Source: Chrysoporthe austroafricana (Eukaryota > Ascomycota > Sordariomycetes > Diaporthales > Cryphonectriaceae). From it: a stretch of DNA of 64,000 nt. Below the pieces are notes generated by a model that had not been told where the DNA came from, did no database searches, and was given only the letters and a program-made list of their open reading frames with translations. The DNA is taken from positions 5,251,315 through 5,315,314 of the forward strand of contig JYIP02000002.1 of NCBI GenBank assembly GCA_001051155.2, read 5' to 3'. Positions within the stretch are counted from its first letter, which is position 1; each line of letters starts with the position of its first letter. The position numbers and the translations under genes are program-made. Positions 23,007 through 36,022 of the stretch are shown here, in pieces.

Positions 23007-23860
23007 GGTGGACGGGATTTTCTGGCCCCCAAACCGAGTCTAGGTCTGCTGTATCTCTTAATGTTGATGAGCCCAGGTGGCAGCAGGCTGAGGATGAAAG
23101 GGTGACCAGAAGAGGAGGTCGAGATTCTCGTGCAGACCGGAGGCCATAACCAACTGCATACGATCACGACATCGGTCCTCGGGTCAGGAATGGCAGCTCG
23201 CGCGTGCGACCATCGTTGAAGCGGTCCCCGCCGGCGCCAGCCTCGGTTCACGTGGCGACCACTACAGGAGCCAAGAGTGCGGATACGGTCGTCGTCCCTC
23301 GGGGGCCACTTCGATCCTTCTCGGCCTAGCGCTAGTGGAGCGTCGCAGTCCAGACGGGGACGGGGTTGATGGAGGTTGGGTCCATGCGTGTGTCCTGGTG
23401 TTGTGATTTGATACCAGGCAGGCGCAACGGTCCACCCCAGAGCATCGCCGGTGGGTTTAGTGATGTCTCGGCCGAGTATGGGACCATTTCGGATCCGTGG
23501 GCTGGCGGTGCAACCGTACTTCCAGTCTTCATGGCCCACTTCGGCACTGCATAATCGTGCCTACAGTAGCGCTAACCTTGGCTGCGTTTCAGAGGCACAG
23601 GGTCTCGACGGCGATCCCGGGCGTGCGAGGAACAGTACGAAATATAGCGTTTATGTGCTGCCAAGACTCGGTGAGATCCTAAAGACACGCAGAGGTGAGG
23701 AGACGTTCACCAACGCCGGAGTACGGATACCTTGGTGCCTGATCTAGAGGGCTGTCCCCTTTCGGACTCATGAGATCCGGGGCGCGACCAGAGCAGACTG
23801 CGTCTGTATATTCAGATTGATTCGTCAATTTGTAATGGGCGTCTAGCTACAGTGAATCTA
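23007..23860. other. Intergenic region
   Basis: These 850 bases contain the SnoaL-like promoter and the SDR 3' flank. Long GC-rich frames on both strands (for example 22964-23539 minus) show no domain. Confidence 0.5.
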
Positions 23861-24586
23861 TCACTGGGACACCTCGACACTACTGATATCGGCCAGCTTC
23901 TTCAATAACTCATCCTGAAGCCCTATGTCATCAGCGACCTTCGCACAAGAGGCTATCCTCGAGCTCTTAAAATACCTTCCCGTTGCTCCCTTGGCCTCCC
24001 CCTCGCCCAGCGCCAACATCGTAAGGCAGTCCGCGCTGGCCTCGATGTCTCCCGGCGCGCTGTATCCACCCAGCTTCGTCGGCACCCAGCCCGGGTCCAC
24101 AGCGTTGCTGTCGACATCCCCCCACCTCCTCGCGAACGCCTTCGCCAGCATGATGTCGTGGAGCTTGCTGTCACCGTACCCCGACCCCTCGAGGCCGTCC
24201 AGCCGCAGGCTCCCGGAGCGGTGCAACCCGCTCGACACATAGACGAGCCGCCGCGGCCGGTCCATGAGGCAGGTGAGGACGTGCGGCGCCAGCGTGTTGA
24301 CGGCGAACACATCCCCCGCCCGCGCCGGGTTTAGCACCCCGGCGTTATGCAGCACGCAGTCGTACGGGCCGTGCCTGTTGGCTTCCGCCGCGAGCCGCCT
24401 GGTCTCGTCGAGGCTGCCCAGGTCCCCGACCAGGCACGCGCAAGACCCGGGGCAGGCGGCCTGCGCGTCGGCGGCGCGCTGGGCGTTGCGCGCGTGCAGC
24501 ACCACCTGGTGGCCCTGCGCGACGAGGCGCCGGGCCGTGACCGAGCCGATGCCGTCGGAAGAGCCAGTGATAAAGATTCGCGCCAT
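23861..24586 (-). CDS. Short-chain dehydrogenase/reductase
   Basis: One exon of 241 residues. The ATG at 24586 (MARIFITG) was chosen because the cofactor motif TGSSDGIG begins five residues later; the longer frame from 24748 adds 54 unlike residues. Classical SDR elements are present: Rossmann Gly motif, HNAGV, the catalytic Ser in VSSG and a YGDSK (Tyr-x-x-x-Lys) pair. It should oxidise or reduce an alcohol/carbonyl with NAD(P)(H). It follows the PKS in the same direction with 740 bases between them, so a tailoring role on the polyketide is reasonable but inferred. Confidence 0.85.
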   Translation of the reverse strand: MARIFITGSSDGIGSVTARRLVAQGHQVVLHARNAQRAADAQAACPGSCACLVGDLGSLDETRRLAAEANRHGPYDCVLHNAGVLNPARAGDVFAVNTLAPHVLTCLMDRPRRLVYVSSGLHRSGSLRLDGLEGSGYGDSKLHDIMLAKAFARRWGDVDSNAVDPGWVPTKLGGYSAPGDIEASADCLTMLALGEGEAKGATGRYFKSSRIASCAKVADDIGLQDELLKKLADISSVEVSQ

Positions 24587-25328
24587 TATTTTGGTTTTCC
24601 AGCTGGGTGGGGTGTTTGGCAAAGTGATGAACGCTTGGCCTCGCCTAGATTCCTGAGACCTAGTCGCGTGCTGTGTTGCTGTATCTAGGTGATTAGCCCT
24701 TAGACGTGCGACCGGAGACAGTGAATTTATTTTGGTATGTCTGCCCATCCTTCCTCAACCCCAAACCCCCCTCCCCTCCCTTCCGAGTCGTGACGCAATG
24801 AACTCGGCTCTCGTCTTTAGTAGGGCGCCGGATATCCGGTCTTTGACTGTCTACAAATTGCCAATTTTTGGAATGCAAGGCCTCGACTAAGCTAGAAGAA
24901 TGCATACCATTGCTACTACTGACTTGCTGAATTATTAACGGTGTATACTAGATGAGCTGAGTAATTTTTGGGACCTCTCGAAAATAGGCAGAAGTGCAGC
25001 CTACATGTCTGGTCAGATGATGCGGTTCGCGAGCGGATGGCAGAGACTTGACATTCATACACACTCTGCACGTAGTTGAGTTTAGAAACTGACAGGCTCC
25101 GTTAAACTAAGAAATAACCTTGCTCTGGTCGTCGGCAAATAGATCCTATTATTTCAAAATGACGAGTGACCTGATAATGTCCGCAGCTTCGTCCAGACAC
25201 GTCTCAAACCTTGCCACCCCATTCTTAGGCCCGACAATGGAGAAAAGAGTACTTGTTTGCTCAGTGGTTAGTCTCAAGCATTCCAACGTACCTGGGAATC
25301 AAGCAGGATATTGGGGTAAGGAAAAGAC
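24587..25328. other. SDR promoter and PKS 3' flank
   Basis: This 742-base region separates the PKS stop from the SDR start. It is AT-richer than the flanking exons. A small frame at 25120-25533 (+) overlaps the PKS end antisense and is not credited. Confidence 0.55.
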
Positions 25329-28300
25329 TTACTCTTCTTCTTGGGGTGTATACAGCATCCAGAAGGCTTCGGGCCAGATCAACAGATATGACTTGTCTTG
25401 GGCCGCCTCCGAGTCCGTGATGCCGGTTATAAGCAGGTTGGGCTGCGCTCTCTGGTACAGAGGATCACGGAAGATGTCAGGCAGTTCTTCACCCTTGGGC
25501 CACAGAGCCTGGATGGCATCCATTAGGCTGTAGTGGTTCTCCCCTCTCATGGCGCGTGCCTGATTGTCATTGATGTCCTCAGATGCCGCCAACATCATCT
25601 TCCTGAGATCCGCCTTGGAGGTAGAGCCATCAGTCACAGCAGAGCAGAAGGACGCGACAGGTTCCGAAGCTTGTTGTATCATGTCAGGTCGAGCCTTGTG
25701 GAAACGTGCCATATTGATTGCTTCCCAACTGGCCGGGTTGTAGCCGAAATAGAGACGGCTGGCGAGTTGAATAGTGACGTCCATGATGGCCTTGATGGGC
25801 ACACGATGAGACGTCAGCAGGTTTCGGTTGAGCGAGGGAAGGATGTGTACGGCATATTGGCGTTGAGAAGCCATATGTTGATGCTTCTCACGGAGTGTCT
25901 CGATCCTCTCCTGGATTTCTGGAGACACCACGGGGGTGTACTCCTCCAGTGTGATGTGTGTACTCGCGTCCCCGTTGGTCCCGTTCGTCCTGCGTTCCGG
26001 CCGGTAGCCGCGTATGGCTTCATGTATCGTTTCATTCAGACGCAGCATAGCCTGGCCGTCCATCATGGAATGTTCCCCGATGAACGAAGATATACCGTTC
26101 TTCGCTACGATGAATTGCAGGGATTTGTCATACCACCGGTTCGAACCGTCACCCTGGATGCATTGCTGCACCCTTTCTGTGTTGGAATACGCTTCGGTGT
26201 CCTCAAGGCAGACAACGAACGCCGCAGCTTCGATAGTGTTAAGATAGGCCGCGTTTTGTGGATCAAGCCTGAGGAGAACCTCTCGCGTCTTTGCCCAGGA
26301 GTCGCGGTCGTCGGACGTTAGCAAGCCGACAGAGGAGTCCGGCTCATCATCAGGAGACTCATCCAATATGCTCTGGAATGTCTCCTCGAGCCTTCTGACT
26401 GGGATGTTCTGGGCACCATCTTTGAGGAAGACCTTAAAGACCCGGCCGTGCCGTAACACAACGCAATAATTGCCTTCATACTTGCGCATCATGTCACAGC
26501 CGACATGCGGCTCACGAGTGGCATTGAATAGCCACGTCGACGAGTACATGCAGAGCGGAACGCCGAATGGAGCCAACCCCTCAACCTCGCCGGCCTCAAA
26601 GGCCTCTTTGTGGCGGAAGGCGGCCTCGGCGATCAGAGCAGCGCGTTCTGCCTGGGAATGCGGGACAGGGCTGTCGTGGTGCGTCGCACTGAAGCTCTTG
26701 TGCATCAGGGGGAAGCGAGCCCGCAAGTGAAGGACTTCGGTGACGGCGTCGGAGCTCCAGCTCTCTACATTTGGATCGGCAGCTCGGGCAGCAAGCTGGT
26801 CATAGACTTGACGTGCAGTACTGCCTTTGGCAACGAAGGACGCAATAGCGGACTTGAACCTTGCAAACTCTTGCGATGACTTGGCAAAGCGACTGGCGTT
26901 CGAGATGAAGTATTCCAGGGAAGCCTCAAGATCGGGAATTGGCTGACGTGGGAGAACATCGACCTGTCGGCAGCAGGCTTGGCCATGGCTGACTTTGCCG
27001 TTGATATCATCATTTCCGGCGGCTGCTGTAGTATTTGTCTCCTGCCCAGATGCGGACGCATCCGCACCTGGAGAGCCATCTCCCCTAATGTCGTCGGCGG
27101 TGAGCTTCGATCTCAAGGCGATAGTCTCAGCAAGGGCTGGAATGCTGCTCGCACCAGTCACCTCTGCTGCTGATATGGTGACTTCGAACGATCGCACCAT
27201 CCAGTTCTTGACTTCGATAGACACAAGCGAGTCCATCCCCAGGCTGGCTAACGGCTGATCCAAGTTGACGTCTTCGACAGGGCGATCGAGGAAGACCGCG
27301 AACTTCTCGACGATGGCCCCAATGATGATTTCCTCGGCCTCCTTCATCGACTTTGCTGCTTTGATCGACGCCTGCACGTTGACCTTGCCGTCGCCAGAGC
27401 CGCCAGCATCGTGACCTGCGTGCGTGTACGGGATCATGCTAAGCATTGGATTTGCGAGCGAGAACTCGTCGTTGGCCCCAACGATTGACTCTCGGTCGAA
27501 TCCCATTATGGTCTGCACGCAGCCATCCTGCGTAGCCTGTGGGCCCATAGCATATTCGAGGACCTTAAATACCTCCTGGAAGGACATGAGAATAGCACTA
27601 GCACGCATCAGCTCTTGCTGTCGAACTGGCAAGCACGTGATGGCCTCGGAGCTGTCGACGGCACCCAGATTCAGAGAGATATAGCGAGTACGGGACGATC
27701 GTCCTGGGCACTGTTGGTGTGCATGCGCAAAGGCATCTTGGAAAGCATTGCCAGCGGCGTAGTTTGCTTGTCCCGTCTTGCCAAGAATGCAGGTCAAGGA
27801 AGAAAGCATGATGAAGAAGTCGAGGCGCGGCGATGCGAAGGCCGCATCTAAGTTGATGGTTCCCTTGACCTTTGGACCCAACGCGGTACTGTAGTCATCT
27901 AGAGTCATGTGGGCCAGTGGGTGATCCCTCAGGACCATGCCGCCGTGGATGACGCCCTTGACCGGAGGGAGGGTTCTTTGGCATAGCAATACAGCGGATT
28001 CAACATTTGACATATCCGTGATGTCGCACTTTGCGATGTGCAATTCGGCCCCGAGCGACCGGATGTCTTCTTCGAGCTGCATCTTGGTCGACTCATCCAG
28101 GTCACGACGAGAAAGAGAGAGAATGTGACCGGCACCGCGCGAGGCCAGGAATCGAGCAATCCTTTTCCCGAGGTCTCCTAGACCACCGGCAACGACATAC
28201 GTGCCATCCGGGTCAAGTGTCAACGGTGCGGGTGGAGGTATCATTGCGTTCACCATGAGGCTCTTTTGCTCAGGAATGTTCAAAATGACCTTGCCCGTAT

Positions 28301-31300
28301 GCTTGCGACCAGCAATTAGACGGAAGGCTTGCTCGACCCGGTCCATGTCCATCGTCATAAGGGGTGTTACGGCTCTGAGAACACCCTGATCCAGAAGCTT
28401 GACAATCTGTCCGAAACTCTGATACATCTGTAGTGGCCTCTTGTTGAATAAGACTAGGAGATCGACCGCAGCAAAGGTGATGCTTCTGTCGAATGGTACC
28501 ATATTCAAGTGGCTCCTCTTGTAGATATCTGCCTTACCGATCTCCAGGTGGAATCCCAGAGGCGCGACACACTCCCAGCTGTGAGTCAACATTTCACCGG
28601 CAAGTGAATTGAGAACAACGTCGACACCATGACCTTTGGTCATTCTCAGTACGCCTTCCTTAAAGGATGTGTTGCGAGAAGAGAAGATGTGGGTTGCAGG
28701 AATGTCATATGCGTCCATGATTAGCTTGCGCTTCTCAGCACTGCCAACGGTCGCAAATATTTCAGCACCAAGCCACTGCGCAATCTGTATGGCGGCTTGA
28801 CCAACACCACCGGAGGCAGCTTGAATTAGCACTGTCTGTCCCTTTGCAAGGTGGGCGATATCGACGAGACAGTAATATGCCGTGAGGAAGATGATCGGCA
28901 TCGAAGCAGCGGCATCAAAGCCCAGGTCGAGCGTGGGTGGCAAAGCTCGAGCCCATAGTCCCTTGAGACGGGGGTGGCTTGAGAATGCCTGTGCTCCCAA
29001 GCCCATCACCCGATCGCCAACCTTGTACTCGCCGTGTAGATCGTCACCCACAGCAGTCACAACACCCGCGCACTCACCGGCCATGGGCAGACCGGGCAGC
29101 ATCTGCCCAAGGGCGATGAACACGTCACGGAAGTTGACTCCGTAGGCGCGAGCCTCGAGCTGAATCTCGTCCCGGCCGAGAGGTCGTTTGTGGGACTCAT
29201 CATCAGCAAAGCGTAAGCTGGAGAGAAGCCCAGGAGTTCCAACCTCGAGTTTGAGGGGCCGTGCGGCGTCTTGGTAGGCACAGACATCCAACCCACTTTG
29301 CCCATTCACCTGATCGATCCAGTTGTTGAATTTTGTGTCTGCTTGAGCGCGAGGAATAGTGAGCTGTCCGCCGGTAAGACGGTACTCTGTCTCTTCGGAA
29401 AGTTGATTCCCAAGCCGGGGCCAGAAGGAGGACTCTGCCACGCCCATTACAGCAGCCACAATGGATCGGATGTCGTACTCCTGAGAGGAGTTGAGGGAGC
29501 CTTGTATGTCAAGCGTGATGAAGCGGACTCCGTCATTTTCACGGCGCATAACACGCGCGAGTCCGGCAACGAGTCCCTTGACCGCGGTCACTTGTGCAGA
29601 ATCGTCTTCTTGAAAGCTCACCCACATCAGATACTTACAGGTCGTGAGAAGTGTCTTGAGTTTATCAAAGCTTTCCTTACTCTCGTGTGGCATCAGGATG
29701 CTGTTGTCCACCCTATCCAGGACGAAGTATGCGGTGTTCTCTTCTGCTGCAAGATGCAGCTCGGGATTCCACACCTCGCTGGTGGACCTGAAGCCCAGCC
29801 TCTTGGCAGCTTCAAGAACTTTCGTCCCAAGTGTCTGAGAAGCAGATGTGAGAGATGTGTATAGTACATGAACCGTATTGATCGCAGTGCGAGGCAGGTT
29901 CTGGGGTGCCACGTCCGCAGCTCTGGAGACCATGACGGTGATTCTAGGCGCCGGCCCCTCGTGATCATTTATCGCTACTTCGATACCATCGAAAGAATGG
30001 GCGGAAAGAAGATTACGCCAGTCTTCACGGCACAACAGTGGACCTTGATCGCCTTGTTTGCGTTCGTCTTCGAATGCCCACCAGCCTGAAAGCGTGCCGA
30101 AGATTGTGTTGATGGCGGCCGTGAGGCGGGTAATTTCCACAAGCACGAGTCTCCCTCCCGGCTTCAGAAGCTTTCTCGTATTAGATATGGTCTTGGCCAT
30201 GGATGGCGTCGCGTGTAGCACATTTGAACATATGATGAGGTCGTATTTATGAGCTTCGAAACCTTGTTGAAGAGGATCCTGAGTGATGTCAAGAGTCTTG
30301 TAGTCGATGTAGCTATCCCAAGAAGCAAACTTAGTTTTTGCTTGCTCAAAGAAGCCAGCAGATACATCAGTATAATGGTAGGTATCGAATAGAGGCCCCT
30401 CAGGACGGTCCAAAACTTGGATCAGAGGAAGCGTTGATCCTCCTGTACCAGCCCCGATTTCGAGAATGGTCATGTGTGGCTTTTTGAAAGCCAGAAGTTC
30501 CATGTACTTGGCCATGTGTTCATTGCTGTGTCTGATCATGCCATCCGCATAGAACTGATTGAGTAAATTACCTTGAAGCATCAGAGCTAGCGGATCAACG
30601 TCTCCAGTGAGAATTTCAGGTAGATTTTGGCCGATCCGGGACAACAGTTGGCCCTCGACACCAGACTCGACGAGACGTTGTAGGACAGACGCCTCCGACT
30701 CCGGGCCAATACTGGCAATGATTTGCTGATAATTTTCGGACTGCAGGAATCTTTCCATCCACTTGAAGAGCTTTAAGAGGTGTGGGGTGTTGATCTTGTC
30801 ACTGGAAGACTGGACCGCCTTGAAAGCATCGCGAAGGTAGATAGCCGCCGCTTGCTCGTTCAGCTCGAGTTCATCACAGATGGCGCGAGCGTTGACATCG
30901 GAATCAAATGAGTGGATGAGTCTTTGAATTTTCTCCTCACGCAAGAAGTCCACGTCAGCATCCCAATGCATCTTGTAGTTCATCTTGCGGTGGAAAGGAA
31001 CCGAGCGCGAGTCCTGAATTTCTTCGCCAATTGCACGGAGTTGCCATGATTTCGTGCTAGCAACCAGATCTAGGTTCCCGTCCGGCCCTCTCTGGTAACA
31101 CCAGGAGTTGCCACTGGCAGAAGACTTGCCCTCTGGGGTGATCTCAAGGGCGACAATGAGCTCGGTACCGGGTTCGTTTGATATGCTGGCCGATATCGTG
31201 ATTTCAGACATGAAGACGGGCATAAGTGGAGAATTACTGCATTCCCTCTTGAACATAACAGCAGCCATCTGATTTATGGCATCAAGAGTTGCTGGGTGAA

Positions 31301-34300
31301 TAAGATGTGGCTGCAAGTATGACTTTGGCATGAAGTGGGAAATGTCTGGAATGGTCACTGTCGCGTGGGCCGAGCAATTATTCCCGAGTTGGATGTTTGA
31401 GAGGGTCGAGAAGCTGGGGCCAAAGTCATTGCCAGTAGACCGCAACATGGAGTATATATTGTCCGCATCCACGCTTTCGTTGCTTGTACGCTGAATGTCT
31501 TCGAACCTCTGGATCGCGGCTTGGCTTAGCAATGTTTGTTCGTTCAAGATTCCGTCGACATCATCCGACGTGCTAGATTTGGTTTGGGCCATGATAAGGC
31601 CAGTCGAATGCTCACTCCAGAAGCCATCCACATCGTAGGACAGAACTCGGAACGCCTCCCAAGGACTGCTATCGCTGGTTCTGCTTCGTGTGAGGACAAG
31701 TTGAAGCTCCACTTCGGGCGTGGACCCATCCAAGCCCTCCTCTTTGAGCACGACTGGTTTGGAGAAAGTGACATCTCGCAAAACAAACCCGGTAATCTCT
31801 GCTGTCGGGTTGCGCAGTTTTGTCAGCTGTTTCATAGCCTCCAAGGCCATTGTAGCGTAACCAGCGCCGGGAAAGACGATCATCCCGTCCACCACGTGAT
31901 GTTTCAACCACGGCATACTCTTTACACTAAGGTGATACCTCCATCGTGGCTCATGGATGTTACTGGCGACGTCGAGAAGTCCGACGAGATCATGATATGG
32001 ATACTTTCGGAACCGGTGATCACGACTTAGGCGAGACTCATACCAGTATCTCGTATCATGATCGAAGGCATATGTTGGAAGGTCAGACAGCGTCTTGAAC
32101 TGCACGTGAGCACGCGAGTTTCGGGGATGGTCCAGGCATAAGAGTGCCTGGAAGTCAATGGAACAACCCAACTCGAAAAGTCGAGCCGCAACGGTGAGCG
32201 CTGTCATGGAGGCGTCCTTATTCCTGTAGAGACACGAGGTGTAGGCATATTTGTAATCAGACTTTTGGGCCAGAATCTGCCGAATAGGACCCATGAGAGC
32301 GGCATGGGGACCAATTTCCACAAAAACGTTGGATGGGTCTCGGATAGCAGCTGATTTAGACATCCCATCAGCAAGGGCATCCAATGCATCGCTGAAGCGG
32401 ACTTGAGACACCAGATTCTCTGTCCAGTACGACGCATCAAAGCCGGAAGTTTTGAGTTGTCCGGTGACCGACGAGTAAAAGCTAGCTTCGGAGCGCGGAA
32501 TTTGGGACTTTATGTGAGAGAGGGCTTCGAGATAGTCCCTGGCAATGGTCTCCATGTGGTGCGAGTGGTATGCCGTATCAACCTTTAACTTTCTCGCAAA
32601 TATGTCGCGGGCTTGGAGATTTTCTTGCAGTTCGTCAATGGCGGCTTCGTCCCCCGATACTGTGACACTATCCGGGCTATTCACACACGCTACCCTGATC
32701 TTGCCACATCTAGCCTGCTTTGCAAGAGGGGCGATGACCTGCTCAGAGGAGCCAACTGCCAGCATGGATCCCGGTACCGAGTTCATCTTCTTCGCCCTAG
32801 CGGAGAAGACACCGCGGCAGTACGACCTGCACACTCAATTAGACTTCTGAACACACCGCAAGTGGTCATTAGAAAAGAAACAGGGCCAACTAACGCGATC
32901 ATTGTAGCTTCATGGGTCAAAGCTCCTACTGAGTATGCAGCCGCAATTTCTCCAGAGCTATGGCCAACCACTGCTTTGGGAGAGACGCCAAAGTCTGCGA
33001 GAAGATCGACCAAGGCGATTTGGATAGCTGTGGTGGCTGGCTGGGATATCTCGCTCCGGCCGACGAGTGACTCGGTCTCCGACTTCGACAGCTCATCTAT
33101 CAGCGACCACTCGCAGCCCCGAGCTCGCAGGATACAATCGGACGCCTCAAGCGACTTTCGGAAAACTACCGAGTTAATAATGAGCTCACGCCCCATTGCA
33201 TACCATTGAGCACCCTGGCCGTTGAAAACGAAAGCGAGCTGGATCGATGAGGGCCCAGGCTTAGATTTAATAACTTTACCCTGGCCAAGCTCGGCGGATA
33301 GGTCGGTCTGTGTCGATGTCACGAACGCTGATCGCCATGGAAGCAGTGAGCGCCTCATGTTGAGTGTGTAAGACAAATTCCGAAGCTCGTTGTAGCTCAA
33401 ATTCCGCCGATCTAGCCATTCCTGAAGGTTTTTGGCCGCAGATTGGGCTGCCGCCTCAGACGCAGCAGAGAGTGTGAATATGAGCGGGGTTTCTTTCGGA
33501 CGTAATGCTTTGACGCCATTTAAGCGAGTACCATTGATGGGTATGTTTCTGTTGTGAGTAGTAGCCAGCGCGGACTGCACAGACTCGAGAACTACATGAC
33601 AGTTGGTACCACCGTAGCCAAAGCTGTTGACAGATGCTCGCTGTGGCCCGGTATGGCCTGCTGGCGCCAGCGGGACCAACGCTTTGGAGATCTGAGTCAA
33701 GGGTTAGCCAACACCGGGTGGGCTGATGTGAAAAGGTGACGAGGCTCTAACATACTCTGATAGGGCGCTCATCTAATTTCAGACTTGGCTTGGGAGTTTC
33801 AAGGTCAAGGTGAGGCGGAATCTGTCCTTTTTTCAGGACAAGTACCGTTTTAATGAGACCAGCGACACCACTCGCGGCCTCCAGGTGACCAATATTCGAC
33901 TTGACAGACCCAAGGTACAAATCTGTCTTCCTAGTCTTGGCCTCATCACAGAACACCTTAGAGATGGATGAAACCTCTGCATTGTCACCTGCCCAAATGA
34001 ATGTGAGTATGATACTGGGATAGTCTGGGAACGACGAAAATACTGGGTTACTTACCAGCTTGGGTACCCTGTACTCGTAACCACCGCTTAGTTAGCTAAG
34101 AGCTTCCACAGCTCTTTTGAGCTTGGAGGAGAATCATACCGTTCCGTGGGCCTCGACATACAGTGTCTCAGATGGGTCGAGGCCAGCCGAAAAATAGACC
34201 TGCCTCATCAGTGCGGCCTGTGCATCCGGATTTGGTAGGGAAATTCCTGCTGTCTTTCCATCCTGGTTGAGGGCAGAATTCACAATCACTCCATGGATTG

Positions 34301-35273
34301 GGTCTCCGTCTTCAATAGCATGATCAAGCAACTTGAGGACGACAGTGGCCGCGCCTTCGCCGCGAGCATAACCGGATCCGCGACTGTCAAACACGTAACA
34401 CTTTCCATCTGGGTTGATCATCCTGCAGCAGAGCAGTATGTATCAGTACCTATATACTCTTCTAAAATTTGCAACAATGCAAGAACGTACCCCGAAGAAC
34501 TCATGACGATGGCCTGGTCAGGATGGAGCAGAAGCTCAGTGCCGCCAACAATTGCCACACGCGACTCTCCAGCTTTCAGCGTCAGACAGGCTTGATGCAA
34601 GGCGACCATGCTTGCTGACTGTAACCAGAATAAATTAGCTTCCGTATATCATAGAGTAGAACTTTGACTTCCAGTTTAACATACACAACCAGTGTCGATG
34701 GTCATAGATGGTCCTTTCAGATCAAAGACATACGAGATGCGATTCGATAGCGTAGCCTCACCGGTACCCGTCAGATGCGCCTTGGAGATCTGTGGGAGAT
34801 CTTTATAGCCTATTTCTAGATGTCAGCAGGGTTGTAAAGTAATATGCTACGGGAAGAATGCACAAACCCATTCTATCGTAATCACGGCCGAAGACCCCGG
34901 CAAAGACGGAGGCGTCTGAGCCTTTGAGAGACTCAATGGGGATTCCGGCACTCTCTAGCGCTTCATAGGCTGTCTCTAAGAGTAAACGACCCTGGGGATC
35001 CATGGTGTGTGCCTCATAGAGAGAACAATTGAAGAAGCGAGCGTCGAAGTGAGAGATATCCTCCTTGAGGAAGTAAGAGCTTTGCGCATTCAGCGACTCG
35101 CGCTGCTCAGGATCTGGATGGAAGAACGACTCGGCGTTCCATCTGTCCTTGGGAACTCTGGCCCATCCGGACCGGCCCTCTTTCAGCAGGTCCCAGAGCT
35201 TTTCGGGGGTGGAGGCGCCTCCAGGCAGACGACAACCCATCCCAACGACGGCGATGGGGACTGGACGTGCCAT
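25329..35273 (-). CDS. Highly reducing polyketide synthase with C-terminal carnitine-acyltransferase domain
   Basis: Eight exons: 35273-34868, 34809-34685, 34618-34491, 34422-34140, 34068-34056 (13 bases), 33988-33756, 33691-32895 and 32826-25329. All phases agree, giving 3160 residues. Order: KS (1-430; Cys177 in [23 protein letters not shown]), AT (about 545-860; GHSSGE, Ser641), DH (His972 in [10 protein letters not shown]; Asp1177), C-methyltransferase (EIGAGTGG near 1449), ER (from about 1890; GVGQAAIQ), KR (GGLGDLG near 2209; Tyr2351), ACP (GMDSL, Ser2528), then about 560 residues of carnitine/choline-acyltransferase type with catalytic His2914 in GEHSMMDG. All reducing domains keep key residues, so a reduced, alpha-methylated chain is predicted. 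As I recall, the cAT of Trichoderma virens Tv6-931 releases product reversibly onto a polyol. The product here is unknown. Confidence 0.95.
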
Positions 35274-35952
35274 GATGGGCGTGGGAGCAATAAGGAAAGG
35301 AAATGGCGTTATGAGGAAGACAGACAAATTTTGATGAGGATCCTCCACCACGCCGCTGAAACGGGGGAAGCTTCAATAATAAGGGACTTGACTGACGGTG
35401 GCCAGGTCTGCAGCATGAAGGGCGCTTCGCTCATTTCTACTGACAGGTTCAAGTGCCCATTCGGCACAAATAAGGTCAAGCGGTCCATGATCTACCAACC
35501 AGTCCCGTTTTTACTGCTGGAACACCCATAAGTACGTATCAACAAGCTGAAACTCACCGGTCCGTTGCCCTTGGTATGCGGTCACCTCTTTGACCCCCCC
35601 ATACATCGATAGTACGCAAGTTTGATCACATCGTGATTGGATACCAGAGCTCTAGACCCTCAAGTCGGGCCGCAGGTGTGACATGTGGCTTGGTACTGGA
35701 GCGGTCCTTCACTTGTCACTCTGTTGTCAATGTTGATAAACGCTATTGTATGCAAGGCGCCGATTTCGCTGGCCGATCTTTCCTACGGTCTGGATGCAGG
35801 GCGAAGGGCACAGCTCAAGATAGCAGGATATCGTATCGCAACGCCATATCGACCGAATGATCGTCGTCGGAGTCGGGGAGGTTGTGCCGCTGTCTCAGAA
35901 TGTGGAACAGACAAGCAGCGCAAAGCCCTTGATGGCCTTGCGGCTTTCATGG

Positions 35953-36022
35953 TGTACCTTGCGGCAGCTTCACCTGACGTGGGCATTTGAGATTGTACCT
36001 TGCGGCAGTCTCACCCGACATG
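35953..36022. repeat. 41-base tandem duplication
   Basis: The sequence tgtaccttgcggcag starts at 35953 and again at 35994, and similarity continues (cttcacctgac versus tctcacccgac). The copies are 41 bases apart in the PKS/MFS shared promoter. It looks like one tandem duplication that has since drifted. Confidence 0.75.

Noticed and set aside
23861..24748. Longer SDR starting at 24748
   Set aside because: The extra 54 residues do not resemble SDR proteins, and the ATG at 24586 places the cofactor motif at the normal position.
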